Source of the DNA: Pictodentalium vernedei
Taxonomy: Eukaryota > Mollusca > Scaphopoda > Dentaliida > Dentaliidae
DNA length: 64,000 bases
Assembly: GCA_031216915.1 (NCBI GenBank)
Contig: CM062289.1
Span: 443,061,587-443,125,586, forward strand
Direction: 5' to 3'
Under the pieces are notes generated by a model that saw nothing but the letters and a program-made list of their open reading frames with translations, was not told the DNA's origin and searched no databases. Numbering within the stretch: the first letter of the stretch is position 1; the number at the start of each line of letters is the position of its first letter. Positions 21,340 through 32,612 of this stretch are shown piece by piece. The position numbers and the translations under genes were made by a program.

Positions 21340-21860
21340 AGTCTGATCGAACTTGATGCGGTCTGTCCCAACTTGGGACCAAGTATACCACCCGCGACAC
21401 ACTCTCTGATAGTGGGCAACAATAATACCAAGCATCATTAATATCCTTCAAGGCCATCAGAAGTTCTGAGCCGGATACAACTTTGTATATCTGGATATGG
21501 GTATGTGAAGCTGAACTAAGTCTGTGACCTTGACCATGTAGACAGGCATTCCAACCAACCTTATTCGCGACACACCCTCTAGTGGTGAGCCACATTAATA
21601 TCAAGTATCACTAATATCCTTCGAGGCCATCAGAAGTTCTGAGCCGGACACGACTTGTTATAGTTGGATTTGGATGTAGGGGTATGCGAACTTGAACTTA
21701 GTTTGTGACCTTGACCTTGAGGGCAGGCATTTCAACCTTATTCGCGACACACACACTGGCATTGGGCAACATTAATACCAAGTATCATTAATATCCTTCA
21801 CGGCCATCAAAAGTTCTGAGCCGCATACGACTTGCACAGAGGGGCAAACAAACAGCCGAA
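21340..21860 (+). repeat. Tandem units of about 175 bp (3 copies)
   Basis: The motif GGCCATCAGAAGTTCTGAGC recurs at about 21452, 21625 and 21802 (spacings 173 and 177, third copy with one change). Each is preceded by CGCGACACAC and ATATCCTTC. A poly-G run of about 18 follows at 21920-21938. Confidence 0.85.
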
Positions 21861-22035
21861 ACGACTGGGAGATGGACGGACGGACAAAGTGATTTCTACA
21901 TACTCTCTGAACTTAGTTCGCGGGGGGGGGGGGGGGGGTATAACAGGGCGTCATATGCGTCTTGTTTGATCGGCCGGACCTGGTCTCGTCAATGAAACAT
22001 AATATGACAACTGAGATTTATCGACTGTTGTAATA

Positions 22036-23595
22036 TACTACTCAAATTGTGCTAAGCACCACGTATTTGACACATCATTTTGAAATTTGCTTGTGACATA
22101 TTTGCGATATGTTTGGTGGATATGATTGTGGAATGTATTGAGATGGTCCCCAGTGTTTACATTAGCTCCCTTGACATGCAGACTTTTCGTGACAGTCGTG
22201 GAAAGCATGTACCCCTTGATTTTCATGATGTTTTCGTGCACTGTCCACATGTGCATGACATGTGTAGGGTATTCAATCTTCATGTCAACACAAACCCATG
22301 TGATTTAATGATTGAATATGGCAAATGCAAATGTAAGAAGGCATTTGTCTGAAGCAAAAATGTGGCGGGCTGTAGGGATGGTGGAGCAAAGGGCTACCCA
22401 TCGTCAGGTTGGTGAAGCTCTTGGTGTGCACAATACGGTAATCACCAAAGCCTGGACACGATTTCAGCAGTATGGTACACCAGTAAGCCGGCATGGTGGT
22501 GGCAGAGACAGGGCAACATCTGCAGCTGAAGACCGGTTTTTGATCATTCAGGCCCGTAGGAACCGCTTTGCCACAGCAAGCCAGCTTCGCAGTGACCTTC
22601 AAAATCCATACGGGGTAAATGTTTCGACGCAGACTATCCGGGCAAGGTAGCACGAAGGTGGCCTCCGATCGAGAAGACCATGTATCCGCATTCCGATGCC
22701 CCAGAACCACCGCTAGGCACGATATGAATGGGCCATGGACCACGTTGGATGGACCAGAGAAGATTGGCGACCTGTCCTTTGTACAGATGAGTCAAGGTAC
22801 TGCCTATACCACACAGATAGACGTTCTAGGGTATGGAGAAGACCAGGAGAGCGATTCCATGCAGCCAACATTGCTGACCATGTCCGCTATGGTGGAGGGT
22901 CAATCATGGTCTGGGGCGGCATCAACAGGGACGGACGTACAGAACTCTGTGTCCTTGAACGTGGGACATTGACTGCAAAGCGGTATATTGATGAGATCCT
23001 GGATGTCCAGGTCAGATTGTATGCAGGTGCAGTGGGTGATAGATTCATTCTGATGGACGACAATGCCTATGCTGTCAAGGAGTACCGACAGAGGAAGGGG
23101 ATTGAGCGTATGGACTGGCCAGCAAGATATCCAGACCTCAATCCAATCGAACATGTCTGGAATGAGTTGCAGCTTGCAATTTCGGCCCGTCCAGCAAAGA
23201 ATTGTCCAGGAGCTTGGTGCCATGCTAGTCCAAGAATGGAACAACATCTCACAGAGGACCACCAGGAACTCGATTGGGAGCATGAGAAGGCGTTGTCAAG
23301 CTGTAATTAACAGTAATGGGTCTCATACTCGATATTGAACCCATACCAGTTCGCTCAGTCAACTTTTTGGCAAATTTGAAAAATTTCCTCTTTTACCAAA
23401 AATGTCCATTTTCCATGGTTATCGTATTCAAAAGCTAAAAAATAATGTCGAACACAAATAAAATCTTAATTTCTGTACTTACATCATTAAAGATATAATT
23501 AAATAAAAATATATACACTTTTCATTACAATATTTCAACTAAAACGTAAAACAGGTAGTTGGATATACTTGGTGCTTAGCAAACTTTGAGTAGTA
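22036..23595 (+). mobile_element. Tc1-like DNA transposon, inactive
   Basis: TA dinucleotides at 22034-22035 and 23596-23597 flank near-perfect terminal inverted repeats starting TACTACTCAAA and containing GCTAAGCACCA (left 22036-22064, right about 23566-23595). The 1.56-kb length and single transposase frame fit the Tc1/mariner superfamily. The transposase is broken (see separate entry). Confidence 0.9.
22318..23338 (+). pseudogene. Tc1-like transposase pseudogene
   Basis: Residues 1-110 form the paired-type helix-turn-helix DNA-binding region (HRQVGEALGVHNTVITKAW and a GGGRDRATSAAED linker). The catalytic part has TDESRY, VWGGI, LMDDNA and DLNPIEHVWNEL, the three acidic residues of the DDE triad with about 34 residues between the last two. 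In-frame TAG stops occur at 22648-22650 and 22714-22716, and the last 45 codons are displaced to another frame near 23195. A first ATG at 22318 suits the family. It would have cut and pasted at TA sites; it cannot be functional as it stands. Confidence 0.9.
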
Positions 23596-23598
23596 TAT

Positions 23599-24480
23599 AA
23601 TTACTTTTTTATACGACATTATACATTTGAATTAATTCATGGTGTTCCCCCTTTCATTCTTCATCCCTCACCTTCGCCCACTCCAGCACATTTATAAAAC
23701 TGCAATTAGGTCAGTGATTACACCTTTTTATACAGAACTGTCAATATTTGTCAACTGTTATTTGAAAATCACACTAATCAGAGAGTGCAGGGAAAATAAA
23801 ACTCCACCCTTCCTCCTGATCCCATTGCAGGCACGTCGCCACAAGTGAGTGGAGTGTCTTCCACCAATAATCATTTTAATTTTCAACAGCTGGAAATTTG
23901 AAGGCATAAATCCAATATTTGGAAATTTAGAGAAATCAATTTCCTTCATGTGTTCAACTTTTCAGACCAGTTGGTTTGAATTTTCAACCCGTGATTAGTT
24001 TTTCCCGACTCCGATCGGCGATCGGTTACCGACTTTACTTATTCCCTGTGCTCCGACTCTGGATTTTGTTCAATCTCCGGATTCCAATATTTTAATTGAC
24101 TGGTGACTGGAGTTCTACATCAATGACCAGGCAACATAAAGACTATAGACCAACAGCTATTCAGTTAATACCTAGTCTTTCTGATTGGCAGTCTGTGGGA
24201 TGGAGTAGGTATTGGCTGAATAGTTATCAATCTATAATCCTTGTGTAGTGTGGTCAGTGTAAGATAAAACTCAAGAACCTACATGGGGAGGTGCATTTTT
24301 CTAGTGGATAAGCTGGCAGATTTAAGCCAGAGAGAGGCCTCAGAATCCGCCTCGGGGGTTCAGATATTGAAAATTTGCCACGGACCCCTCACCATCGAGA
24401 GGGCGATAGCCCTACTCGAACTCACCCCCTAATACTGGCCTGCGCATCTCGGGATATGGCTACGGCATATCTATTAAACT
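23599..24480. other. No gene seen
   Basis: AT-rich; contains an imperfect inverted stretch around 24140-24235 (AGACCAACAGCTATTCAG / CTGAATAGTTATCAATCT). Confidence 0.5.
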
Positions 24481-24671
24481 TTAACCCTTTACCTAACATG
24501 ATAAGCAGACGACACTTGCAAACACAATTCTTGAACAACTCATCTTTTTCATTTTTTGTCTCAAAAACATAGGTTTTGATCCCTCATTGGAACGAGCTCG
24601 ATGAAAGTTAACTGACGAATTTTTAGAATAGCGCTGGCCGGTTTTGGCCGTTACGGTGGGTAAAGGGTTAA
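24481..24671. mobile_element. TTAA-family foldback MITE, centre deleted
   Basis: TTAA at both ends, with CCCTTTACCTAACATG and GGTGGGTAAAGGG. The second palindromic arm after GGAACGAGCTCGATGA is missing, leaving 191 bp instead of about 240. Confidence 0.85.
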
Positions 24672-25154
24672 ACCTTTGTATTTAACGGAATCGCAGGTAT
24701 GGCAAAAATGTTTCTGTATTCAACTGGTGATGTACAAGGCGGAATTATTCTAGTTCCTTTTTCGTCGAGTCATTAGTTTCGCTTCGAAATTTTTCCAAAT
24801 TTAGTTATACAATTATCGATCGTCTGTTGCGTACAGGTAGGTGAAAATGAAAACGTCCAAAGCAAAATAAAGTCGGATCACAAAAACATTAGTTAACCAA
24901 AAATGAGATAATATTAAAAAAAAACCATTCATTTCCAACCACAACATTAAGCCAGTCCCGTGGCTGTCCAATCTGCGCATCGCGTTATATCTAAATTGGT
25001 CAACTTTATTTCGGTAAATCCTTGGGCATCTTGACATGCTTCGAACTTCCTTTAAAAAAGTTTCTAGCAGCTGTTTTGCTATATGTACTTATATTTTTAC
25101 TAACAGTAATAGCCAACAAATGGTTAAGCGTGAATGGACACCATCCGAAGAGAA
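24672..25154. other. No gene seen
   Basis: AT-rich; no supported feature. Confidence 0.5.
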
Positions 25155-25237
25155 ACAGTCATACACACTAAATTGGTTTCATGTTCACTCACCCAAGTTG
25201 ATTTGGGTTAACTGTTAACCCAAACTGTTTAGAGTGA
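25155..25237. mobile_element. ACTCTAAAA-family foldback, diverged
   Basis: Right end AACTGTTTAGAGTG and central GTTCACTCACCCAAGTTGAT match the family at 5649. The left arm is eroded. Confidence 0.6.
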
Positions 25238-25962
25238 ACGTATTTCAACAAGCACCCATTAGAACAGATAACGAATGTAATTTAGACTGGTTTCCAAACG
25301 GTTGTTTTGATTTTTATCGATCAATTTGATCAGTACAACTACAAGCAAAACAAACGGACTCTTCACTTCCGGGTTTAAACATCGGAATTAAAATATGTAT
25401 AGTTAATTGAATTTTAATGCATAGGATGTGTAATAAACACAGAACGCTACGGCTCTCGCGAAATACTGACTACGCCATTCCAACGCGTTATGTAAACCAC
25501 CCATCGATTCAAACACACATTGCGTTCTGTCTATATCTTCCATTTTATGTAATTTGTGTGTTGAATGTCATGCACCAAGAAATGATTTGAGTGTGATAAA
25601 TAATGCAATGTAATGTAATGATGCACTGCAAATCCAATGTAAGAATGCAGAGTTTATGATTTCATCCATGATAGATTTAGTGTCATGTTACACAAGAGTC
25701 TGCTTTACATCACAAACTATCGCTAATGCGTTCGATATTCAAAACTGCATACACTTTCTAATCTTTTATATCAATGTGTCTCTATTTCATCTGTCGACAA
25801 TACTAGTTCATAGATCTTTTTATCAATGTTTTTTTTTTAAATCGTAGAAGCGTGCTGTACTAATTTTTTTCGCTGTGTTCAGTACAAGTTATCTATACAT
25901 CAGAAGAATTTTTGAAATGACGATCTCTTATAATACATATGTGACGCTTCGATGCCGGCTGT
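25238..25962. other. No gene seen
   Basis: AT-rich. Contains a TGTAATAAACACAGAACG motif (about 25430-25447) shared with the repeats at 11.9 and 29.3 kb. Confidence 0.45.
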
Positions 25963-25975
25963 AGTACAAACCAAT

Positions 25976-26347
25976 ATTTATTTATTTATTTATTTATTGA
26001 TGTTTAAGGTCACATATTTATGCACAATGGCTAATCATGGCCGTGACAGTTTTACGGGTGGAGGAAGCCGGAGTACCCGGAGAGAACCACCGAGCATCGA
26101 CGAGCAACTGTCAGCTCCCCAACATCGTAACTCCGCACTGCAGCACAGGCAGGGTTAGATTGGTTGAAGACATGCGTACCATCGACGTGCAGTACGCCTT
26201 AGTACACGGCGTCATCGTGCCCCCACATAGGCAATGGGGGTGAAGTGTCTTGCCCAAGGACACAACGCGGTTGCCGCAGGTGGGATTCGAACCGAGGACC
26301 TCTCGGCTTGCAGCCTGCACCTCTACCTACTGAGCCACCGCACCCCC
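25976..26347 (-). mobile_element. Full-length SINE, tRNA head, tail type 1
   Basis: Intact A box TGGCTCAGTAGG and B box GGTTCGAATCC on the minus strand; full body including the CTGCAGCACAGG segment. Perfect 13-bp target duplications AGTACAAACCAAT lie at 25963-25975 and 26348-26360. One of the best-preserved copies. Confidence 0.95.
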
Positions 26348-26552
26348 AGTACAAACCAATTCGCATTATATAACTTCTCGCATGCGTGCACTTCCGATAC
26401 GATATCTTCCATCAAAGTATTTTAAACTCATTATCTGTTCGAAAAAAATTCCGCTCATTTTTTATCGTATTTCATTATTATCTCATACTCTCTGATTTAT
26501 ATGTTCTATAAATGTTTGTCATACTATACAGGACAATAGAAAATGAAACCAT

Positions 26553-26804
26553 TTTACCCTTTACCTAACATGAAAAGCAGACGACACTTGCAAAAAAAAT
26601 TCTTGAATAAATAATTTTTTTCATTTTCTGCCTCAAAAACATAAGTTATGACCCCTCGTTGGAACGAGCTCGACGAGCTCGTTCCAACGAGGGGTCGTAA
26701 CCTATGTTTTTGAGACAGAAAATGAAAATATTTTGAAAATTAATTGGTGATTTTTGAGAATAGCGCTGGCAGGTTTTGGCCGTTACGTTGTGTTAAAGGG
26801 TTAA
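26553..26804. mobile_element. TTAA-family foldback MITE, perfect core
   Basis: Ends CCCTTTACCTAACATG and GTTGTGTTAAAGGG. Right flank TTAA (26801-26804); left flank TTTA, one base changed. The core palindrome GTTGGAACGAGCTCGACGAG and inverse with CCCCTCG arms is essentially perfect over about 60 bp. Confidence 0.88.
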
Positions 26805-26879
26805 CGATATTCCTGATATTTCCCAATTAGATCACCGTTTTAAATGAATACTTGGTACTATGTTTTATCTAACAATCAT

Positions 26880-27237
26880 ATAGATTTTGACCTGAAAACC
26901 ACGAGAAACGGCGTGTATCACATAATGTGTTCCGATTCCGTATCATATAGACGATTCATTCCGATTCCGTATCATATTGACGACTGGTTTCCGGTAACGC
27001 GACGGGCTATCATAACAGACACATGATTATGTTCTATGCGCGTTTCAGTGGTCGACTCAACTGATCGCTTACAAAAGAAAACTGAATTCCTTACAGTTAG
27101 CGACACGACTATTAATAGTGAATGCCCCCCCCCCCCCCCCCCCCCCCCCAATAAATAGTAACTGCACAATTCAATATTACACTTATTCGGTTCCTCAGGG
27201 TGTGCCCACGTCACACACTCGTAAATCCAAGCGGATT
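26880..27237 (+). repeat. Dispersed repeat, copy 2 of 2, with poly-C expansion
   Basis: Matches 8550-8893 in order and orientation. At 27125-27149 it carries about 25 consecutive C where copy 1 has the interrupted CCCCACCCCCGCC. Confidence 0.82.
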
Positions 27238-27444
27238 ATCAATGGAAGTGACACTGAGAGTGAATAATTTGACAAGACATGTTTGAAAATTGAGGTGACC
27301 GTATTACTCATTGCTTGTTAGAGTGTACAACAATATAGTTCCATAAAATATGTTTTACTTTAACTTTCTCTCGCACAACATTATGTCCCAAAACTACTGT
27401 ATTCATAATTTAATCTGTTTATGTGACAGAATTGTTAGATAAAT

Positions 27445-27612
27445 GAATTATCATGATAATGTACATGTCCTCTGATTGGCATCAGATTCTCGATGGTGTC
27501 CAAAAATAGGATCACAACTCGCCGGAAAATCCGTCTCGTTGAGATCCCATTCTGGACACCACATGGAATCTGATACAAATCACAGGACATGTACATTGCC
27601 ATGATAATCTGT
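27445..27612. repeat. Long inverted repeat
   Basis: Outer arms ATTATCATGATAATGTACAT and ATGTACATTGCCATGATAAT, then GTCCTCTGATTGGCATCAGATTC and its near inverse, then GGTGTCC / GGACACC. About 60 bp per arm, with about 40 bp in the centre. Probable foldback element; ends unknown. Confidence 0.8.
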
Positions 27613-27801
27613 ATGTATTAACTGTTTTGTGCCAAAAGTTACTTAATTTCTCCAAAATAATAGCGTGTTGTCTTGTTTTAAGCTGCGCCTAAAAGGTGAT
27701 ATGTGAAATTTCAAAAAAAAATATTTTAAATGACTTACCCTGAAAAGAAGGGCGAAGGAAACGCATTCAATTTTAATTGGGTGGCTTTTAAGAAAAGAGA
27801 A

Positions 27802-28168
27802 CGCGGGAGCGCGGTGGCCCAGTAGGTAGAGGTGCAGGCTGCAAGCCGAGAGGTCCTCGGTTCGAATCCCACCTGCGGCAACTGCGTTGTGTCCTTGGGC
27901 AAGACACTTCATCTCCATTGCCCGCGTGGGGGCACGATGACGCCGTGTACTAAGGCGTACTGCATATCGATGGTACGCATGTCTTCAACCAATCTAACCC
28001 TGCTTGTGCTGCAGTGCGGAGTTACGATGTTGGGGAGCTGGCAGCTGCTCGTCGTTGCTCGGCGGTTCTCTCCTGGTACTCCGGCTTCCTCCACCCGTAA
28101 AACTGTCACGGTCATGATTAGCCATTGTGCATAAATGTGACCTTAAACATCAATAAATAAATAAATAA
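27802..28168 (+). mobile_element. Full-length SINE, tRNA head, tail type 1
   Basis: GGGAGCGCGGTGGCCCAGTAGG gives an A box with one change (GGCCCAG); the B box GGTTCGAATCC is intact. 13-bp target duplications TAAGAAAAGAGAA lie at 27789-27801 and 28169-28181. Plus orientation, like 1877 and 62422. Confidence 0.93.
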
Positions 28169-28232
28169 TAAGAAAAGAGAAATGGATGTGTTATTATACG
28201 GCAGCGTGAAAGAGTCAGACGATGTTTAGTTA

Positions 28233-28631
28233 TTATTATTTAAGAGGGTTTAACGACACATTAACAGCCAGGGTCATATCATGTCGGTGACAGTGTTACG
28301 GGCAGAGGAAGCCGGAGTACCCGGAGAGAACCATCGAGCAACGACGAGCAGCTGTCAGCTCTCCAACATCGTAACACTGAACTTTGCACCGCGGCACAGG
28401 CAGGGTCAGATTGGTTGAAGACATGCGCATCATCGACATGCAGTACGGCTTAGTACACAGCGTCATAGTGCCCCATGTCGGCAATCGGGGTGAAGTGCCT
28501 TGCCCAAGGACACAATGCGGGAGCGAGAATCAGTCGCTGAAATGGTCACCTATCCAACTACTAACCGCGCTCGACGTTGATTAACTAAGGTGATGTGACG
28601 AGAACCGGTTACCGCGACGCCACTACGCCCC
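28233..28631 (-). mobile_element. Full-length SINE, 5S rRNA-type head, tail type 2
   Basis: Minus strand: GGGGCGTAGTGGCGTCGCGG, the 5S-like stretch (ACCGGTTCTCGTCACATCAC, then CTTAGTTAATCAACGTCGAG), the body, and tail 2 (TGACCCTGGCTGTTAATGTG). Target duplications GTTTAGTTA (9 bp) lie at 28224-28232 and 28632-28640. Same head as 6524 but a different tail, which is the key comparison for module exchange. Confidence 0.9.
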
Positions 28632-28640
28632 GTTTAGTTA

Positions 28641-28860
28641 ATAATTTGAATTAACAAATTAGTCAACTGTTCATTCAAATTACTAATTGGTTAATTCAAC
28701 TTGCTAATTTGAATATTCAATTTATTACGAGACTGTTTATACAGATTATTTAAAGACTGTTTATTCAATTTAGTAAACGACTGTCAATTCAACTGAATGA
28801 CTTGTTTATTCAGTTAATTTGAATATTCAACACATTTCAAGACTGTTGATAAAAATTATT
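28641..28860. repeat. AT-rich degenerate repeat of ATTCAA/AATTTG motifs
   Basis: Irregular repetition of GACTGTTTATTCAA and TTGAATATTCAA-like words; resumes at 29425-29770. It brackets the dispersed repeat at 28860-29425. No gene. Confidence 0.6.
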
Positions 28861-29425
28861 TTATCGCACACCTGTTCTATGAAATTCCCATCTACATCAA
28901 GACTGAATCATGAAGAAAATGAAAATCTGTTCTGTACACATGTGCGGAACACAAATCGTTGACGGACTATTTTTATAAAGATGCGAAATTTTACTGAGAT
29001 TTTCTACAAATGATGCTCCGCAATCGCAATTTGAATCGCTAGCGATAGCTAAAAGCCGTCCCCCGAGTGCTAATGTGTTCTATGTGCCAGTAGGCACATA
29101 GAACACATTGGAACTCTGGGTACGAAATAGTAACACGCGTTCCCCTCGCAAAGTTAGTAGGCGATAAAATGTTTTCCTTTGGTTGATAACTGTCAAATAA
29201 AATGCCGAGTACTTTCTAATAATTGTTGTTTTTTTTTTTATTTTGAAGTGCAGGCGTGTAATACACACAGAACGACACGCGTGTGTGAATGTGTTAATCG
29301 ATATGGCACTTGTGCCATCGTGGAAGGATAAAACTTGAGGCCGGGAGCCTCTCGTTTTATTCTTCCGCGCTAGCACTCGTGCCAAATCGATTAACCCATT
29401 CACACGGGTGTATCGTTTTGAGTGT
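28861..29425. repeat. Dispersed repeat with two hairpins, copy 2
   Basis: Relative of 11540-12180. Hairpin 1 (about 29062-29117) has arms AATGTGTTCTATGTGCC and inverse. Hairpin 2 (about 29268-29422) pairs CGTGTGTGAATGTGTTAATC and GGATAAAAC with their inverses across a CGGGAGCC loop; copy 1 retains only the left arm of hairpin 2. Confidence 0.75.
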
Positions 29426-29980
29426 TTATTACGAGACTTTTTGTTCAGATTATTTTAAGACAGTTTATTCAATTTAGTAAAAAGACTGTTAACTGATTTA
29501 CTAATTTCTTTATTCAGTGTATTAATTTCAATATTAATTACATTTCAAGACTCCTTATTCAACTTTTATTAGACTGTTAATCAAATTAGTACAACACTGT
29601 TAATTCGTTTGAATCAGCAGTTGTAATAAATTGAATATTCAAATTAGTAAATTACCAGCCTTCTAATAATTTGAATAAAAAGTCTCATAATAAATTAAAT
29701 ATTCAAATTGATAAATTAAATAAACAAGTTAGTAATTTGAATAAAGAAACTACTAATCTGTTAATTCAAATTGTTAAGCAAACATTGTATGAAGCTTTCT
29801 CGCTCTCGTAATATTATGACTGACTGAGCCGCGTGTTTGTTGATAATTAAGGCCACAATGGCCCAATAAATTGTTTACAAAGACATTGATTATATAAATT
29901 AATTTATATAATCAAGGCTGGAAGTTTTATTGCTGGAAGAAGTTAATTGTATTCTATTTTTTCCATGCCTATAGGACCTA
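29426..29980. other. AT-rich, no gene; small palindrome
   Basis: Contains the continued AATTTGAA-type degenerate repeat to about 29775 and a palindrome TTGATTATATAAATT and inverse at about 29886-29915. Confidence 0.55.
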
Positions 29981-29984
29981 TAGA

Positions 29985-31197
29985 GAGAAAAATGGAGTTA
30001 TTTACTGGACATGTACAGAGTGAACTTGTAAAAGTACCTTGCAGACTAGTGGGGACATGCTGCTGAAAATTGGAATCATTGATCACAGCCACGCATCTTC
30101 AGCATTTCTGTATGATATTGACGTATTCAAAGCTAGACCTTTTGAAAGATGTAGAGCAGAGACAACACGATAACGCGAATCTATGATGATGAACTCTCAG
30201 TTATCAGAAAAAAACTCGAGTTGTTACCAGGTGGGTTTATTGAGCATGTTCCAACTTTTGCATCTATGAAATCAGCCGTGTATAGAGAGCGCCAAAAGAC
30301 GATTCCAAAAATGCCAACAAGTAGGATGTCAGTGCAACTTGATGGTGAATGGACACAAACCGATGCCGGGGAACCATTTCAGTTCATCATTCACGGGGAC
30401 GCTGATAAAATACTGGCATTTGCAACACGAGAGAATCTGGAGTATCTTTGCCATGCCGATAGTATTTATGTAGATGGGACATTCTATTCATCTCCGAAGT
30501 TTTTCTTCAAATTTACACTATGCATGCAGAAATTCAAAACATTGTGTACCCATTAGCCTACTTCATACTACCAAACAAAAACAGCCTAACATATACAACT
30601 GCCTTTGAAATGCTTAAAGATAAAATGGGAAACTACAACATGAATCTACAGCCTAAGACATTTCAGATTGACTTTGAAAACGCCGCTGCAAATGCAGCCA
30701 CCTCGGTCTTTGGTGGTGTGCAAATCCGTGGTTGTTTCTTCCACTACGAGCAGTCACTTTGGAGAAAGACCCAGAACCTTGGTCTTGCCAGCAAATATAA
30801 AGAGGACTAAGTTTCATCGCTTAGCTTCTAGAGCCAAAGCTCTCCCATTAGTACCTTTGGACGACGTGGAAGAAGTGTGGGCTAATGCAATCGCAGAGAG
30901 TCCTGATAGTCCACAAGTCACTGATTTTATGGACTATATGACAACAACATGGATTGATGATGGACAATGTGATAAACCAACATGGAATCAATTTGGAAAT
31001 GATGGACATCGCACGAATAACAATTTAAAAGGGTGGCACAGTAGGCTGAATTCGTTGGCCACATGTCATCCTAACATCTATGAGTTTATAAGACTCATCA
31101 AAAGAGAGCAGTCGAGGATTGAAGTAAGAATAGCCCAGCAGCGTGGCCATCAAAGAAAGTCAAATAGAAAGAAGACATATGTCTTGGTTAGTTTAAA
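29985..31197 (+). pseudogene. MULE transposase with FLYWCH-type zinc finger, broken
   Basis: Near 29990-30115 translation shows a FLYWCH-like finger (YWTC, then HSH). The main frame then opens at about 30170 with IYDDELSVIRKKLELLPGG. A Mutator-like transposase domain follows: YVDGTF (first acidic residue), IDFENAAANAA (second), RGCFFHYEQS and a later RTNNNLKGWHSRLN. Such FLYWCH-MULE proteins are typical of animal Mutator-like elements. The reading frame shifts near 30515 and back near 30800, and a stop interrupts the finger region. Terminal repeats were not found. Downstream it runs into the end of a minus-strand LINE. Confidence 0.85.
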
Positions 31198-31204
31198 CAA
31201 TATT

Positions 31205-32230
31205 TATTCATGAATTATAATATAATACATACAGGTAAATGATAATTACATAATGTTCATGGAGACTTGTAATACAGGTGTATGCATATAGGTAGTTCAA
31301 CATAGTTGATGTACAAGTTGTATGGGTGGGATTCAGCAGTAAGCTATAAGCTTATGTTAAGCTGTCTCCCAAGAAAATCTGAAAAAATTGCAGGTAGTTG
31401 CTTGCACTATATAAAATATTGTGATCAGGATTCTCTACTTTGAGATATAAAGATGTATCATCTGCAAATAGACGAATGCTGCTCAGTAAATTTTTAGTAA
31501 TGTCGTTAATGTATATCAGGAATAAGAGTGGGCCTAGAATGGAACCTTGTGGAACACCAGATGTTACTTGTCTACAGGAGGACACCTCAGAGGCTACCAC
31601 AACCCGCTGATACCGGTCGGAGAGGTAAGATTTTAAAAAAACAAAGTAGATCGCCAGACATCCCTATTTTCTCGAGCTTGTGAATAAGACCAACATGCAA
31701 TACCTCAAACGCTTAACTGACATCACAAAAACAAATACCGTCGTCAAGGGCATGACAAAATTCATCATAAAGATCTGTCAGTTGTAATACCGTTGAGTCA
31801 CCTGGGGAAAACCCTGACTGGAACTGGCTCAGTATATTGTTATCACATAGGAAATGCCATAATCTTTTAAACACACACTTTTCAAGTAACTTGCCAGTAC
31901 AGCTAATTAGTGATATCGGGCGATAATTGGTAACAGCATTAGAAGGATTCTTTTTTAATACCGGTGCCACATTGGCTTTTTTCCATAATCGTGGAAAATA
32001 ACAGTTTTTTAAAAGGATTTTAAATAATGTCGTAAGTGGTATGTCTTGGTTGATGAGAGGTAGAGGGCTAGAAGTAGGTAGAGTAGCATTAGAAGGATTC
32101 TTTTTTAATACCGGTGCCACATTGCCTTTTTTCCATAATCGTGGAAAATAACAGTTTTTTAAAAGGATATTAAATAATGTCGTAAGTGCTTGGTTGATGA
32201 GAGGTAGAGGGCTGCTAAGGACAATCTTCG
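31205..32230 (-). pseudogene. Non-LTR retrotransposon reverse transcriptase, 5'-truncated and rearranged
   Basis: Minus-strand motifs in order: WKKANVAPVLKKN and NYRPISLIS (fingers), SGFSPGDST, FCDVS at the first catalytic aspartate motif, SGVPQGSILGPLLFLIYIND (palm) and FADDTSLY (catalytic box). This matches the Jockey/CR1/L2 group. A stop directly follows the FCDVS motif, the frame shifts at a poly-T near 31635, and a deletion after the FADD box joins the RT to a 3'-UTR-like end (AATAAATA at about 31201-31210). A 150-bp segment of its 5' part is tandemly duplicated. Confidence 0.87.
31937..32220 (-). repeat. 150-bp tandem duplication inside the LINE fragment
   Basis: CATTAGAAGGATTC begins both units (31937 and 32087, offset 150). 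The second unit lacks a TGGTATGTC-like stretch and has a few substitutions, so the duplication is not recent. Confidence 0.9.
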
Positions 32231-32396
32231 CAATGGCAATTTGCAGTTAATGGACTATGTTGATAAAGTTAGTCATGTACTAGGGGAATGGGAGTAAAAA
32301 GTTTCATTCATTGTCATATTATTGTTCACTGTCATAGTATTGATCAGCAATTGAACCATTCCTTCCTTCGTTCACTTGTCACAAGGACTAATCGTT

Positions 32397-32612
32397 TTAT
32401 TTATTTATTTATTTAAAGTCAAATATTTGTGCACAAGGGCTAATCGTGACCGCAACATGGATATAAAGTCAAGTCCGGCCAATCGCCATTCCATGTTGCC
32501 CATTTTCGAGGACTTACACCGCAGGCATTGGTTGCCGGGTCCTATTTTACCAGTAAAGCAGAGCTTGTTTACCCGAATAATCACTGCTTCACTTCCCGAG
32601 CTTGTTGGAGAA
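32397..32612 (-). mobile_element. SINE with head 3 and tail type 1
   Basis: Shares TCCTATTTTACCAGT, GAGCTTGTTTAC and CACTGCTTCACTTCCC with 18600-18822, plus the tail TTGTGCACAAGGGCTAATCG. No clean target duplication; the hairpin loop of the head is shortened here. Confidence 0.82.

Noticed and set aside
21145..21604. Overlapping minus-strand open frames
   Set aside because: They fall in the tandem units of about 175 bp and have no recognised domain.
27802..27885. Genuine tRNA genes at SINE heads
   Set aside because: The tRNA-like parts run into the SINE body, lack proper acceptor pairing at the 3' side, and are flanked by insertion duplications.
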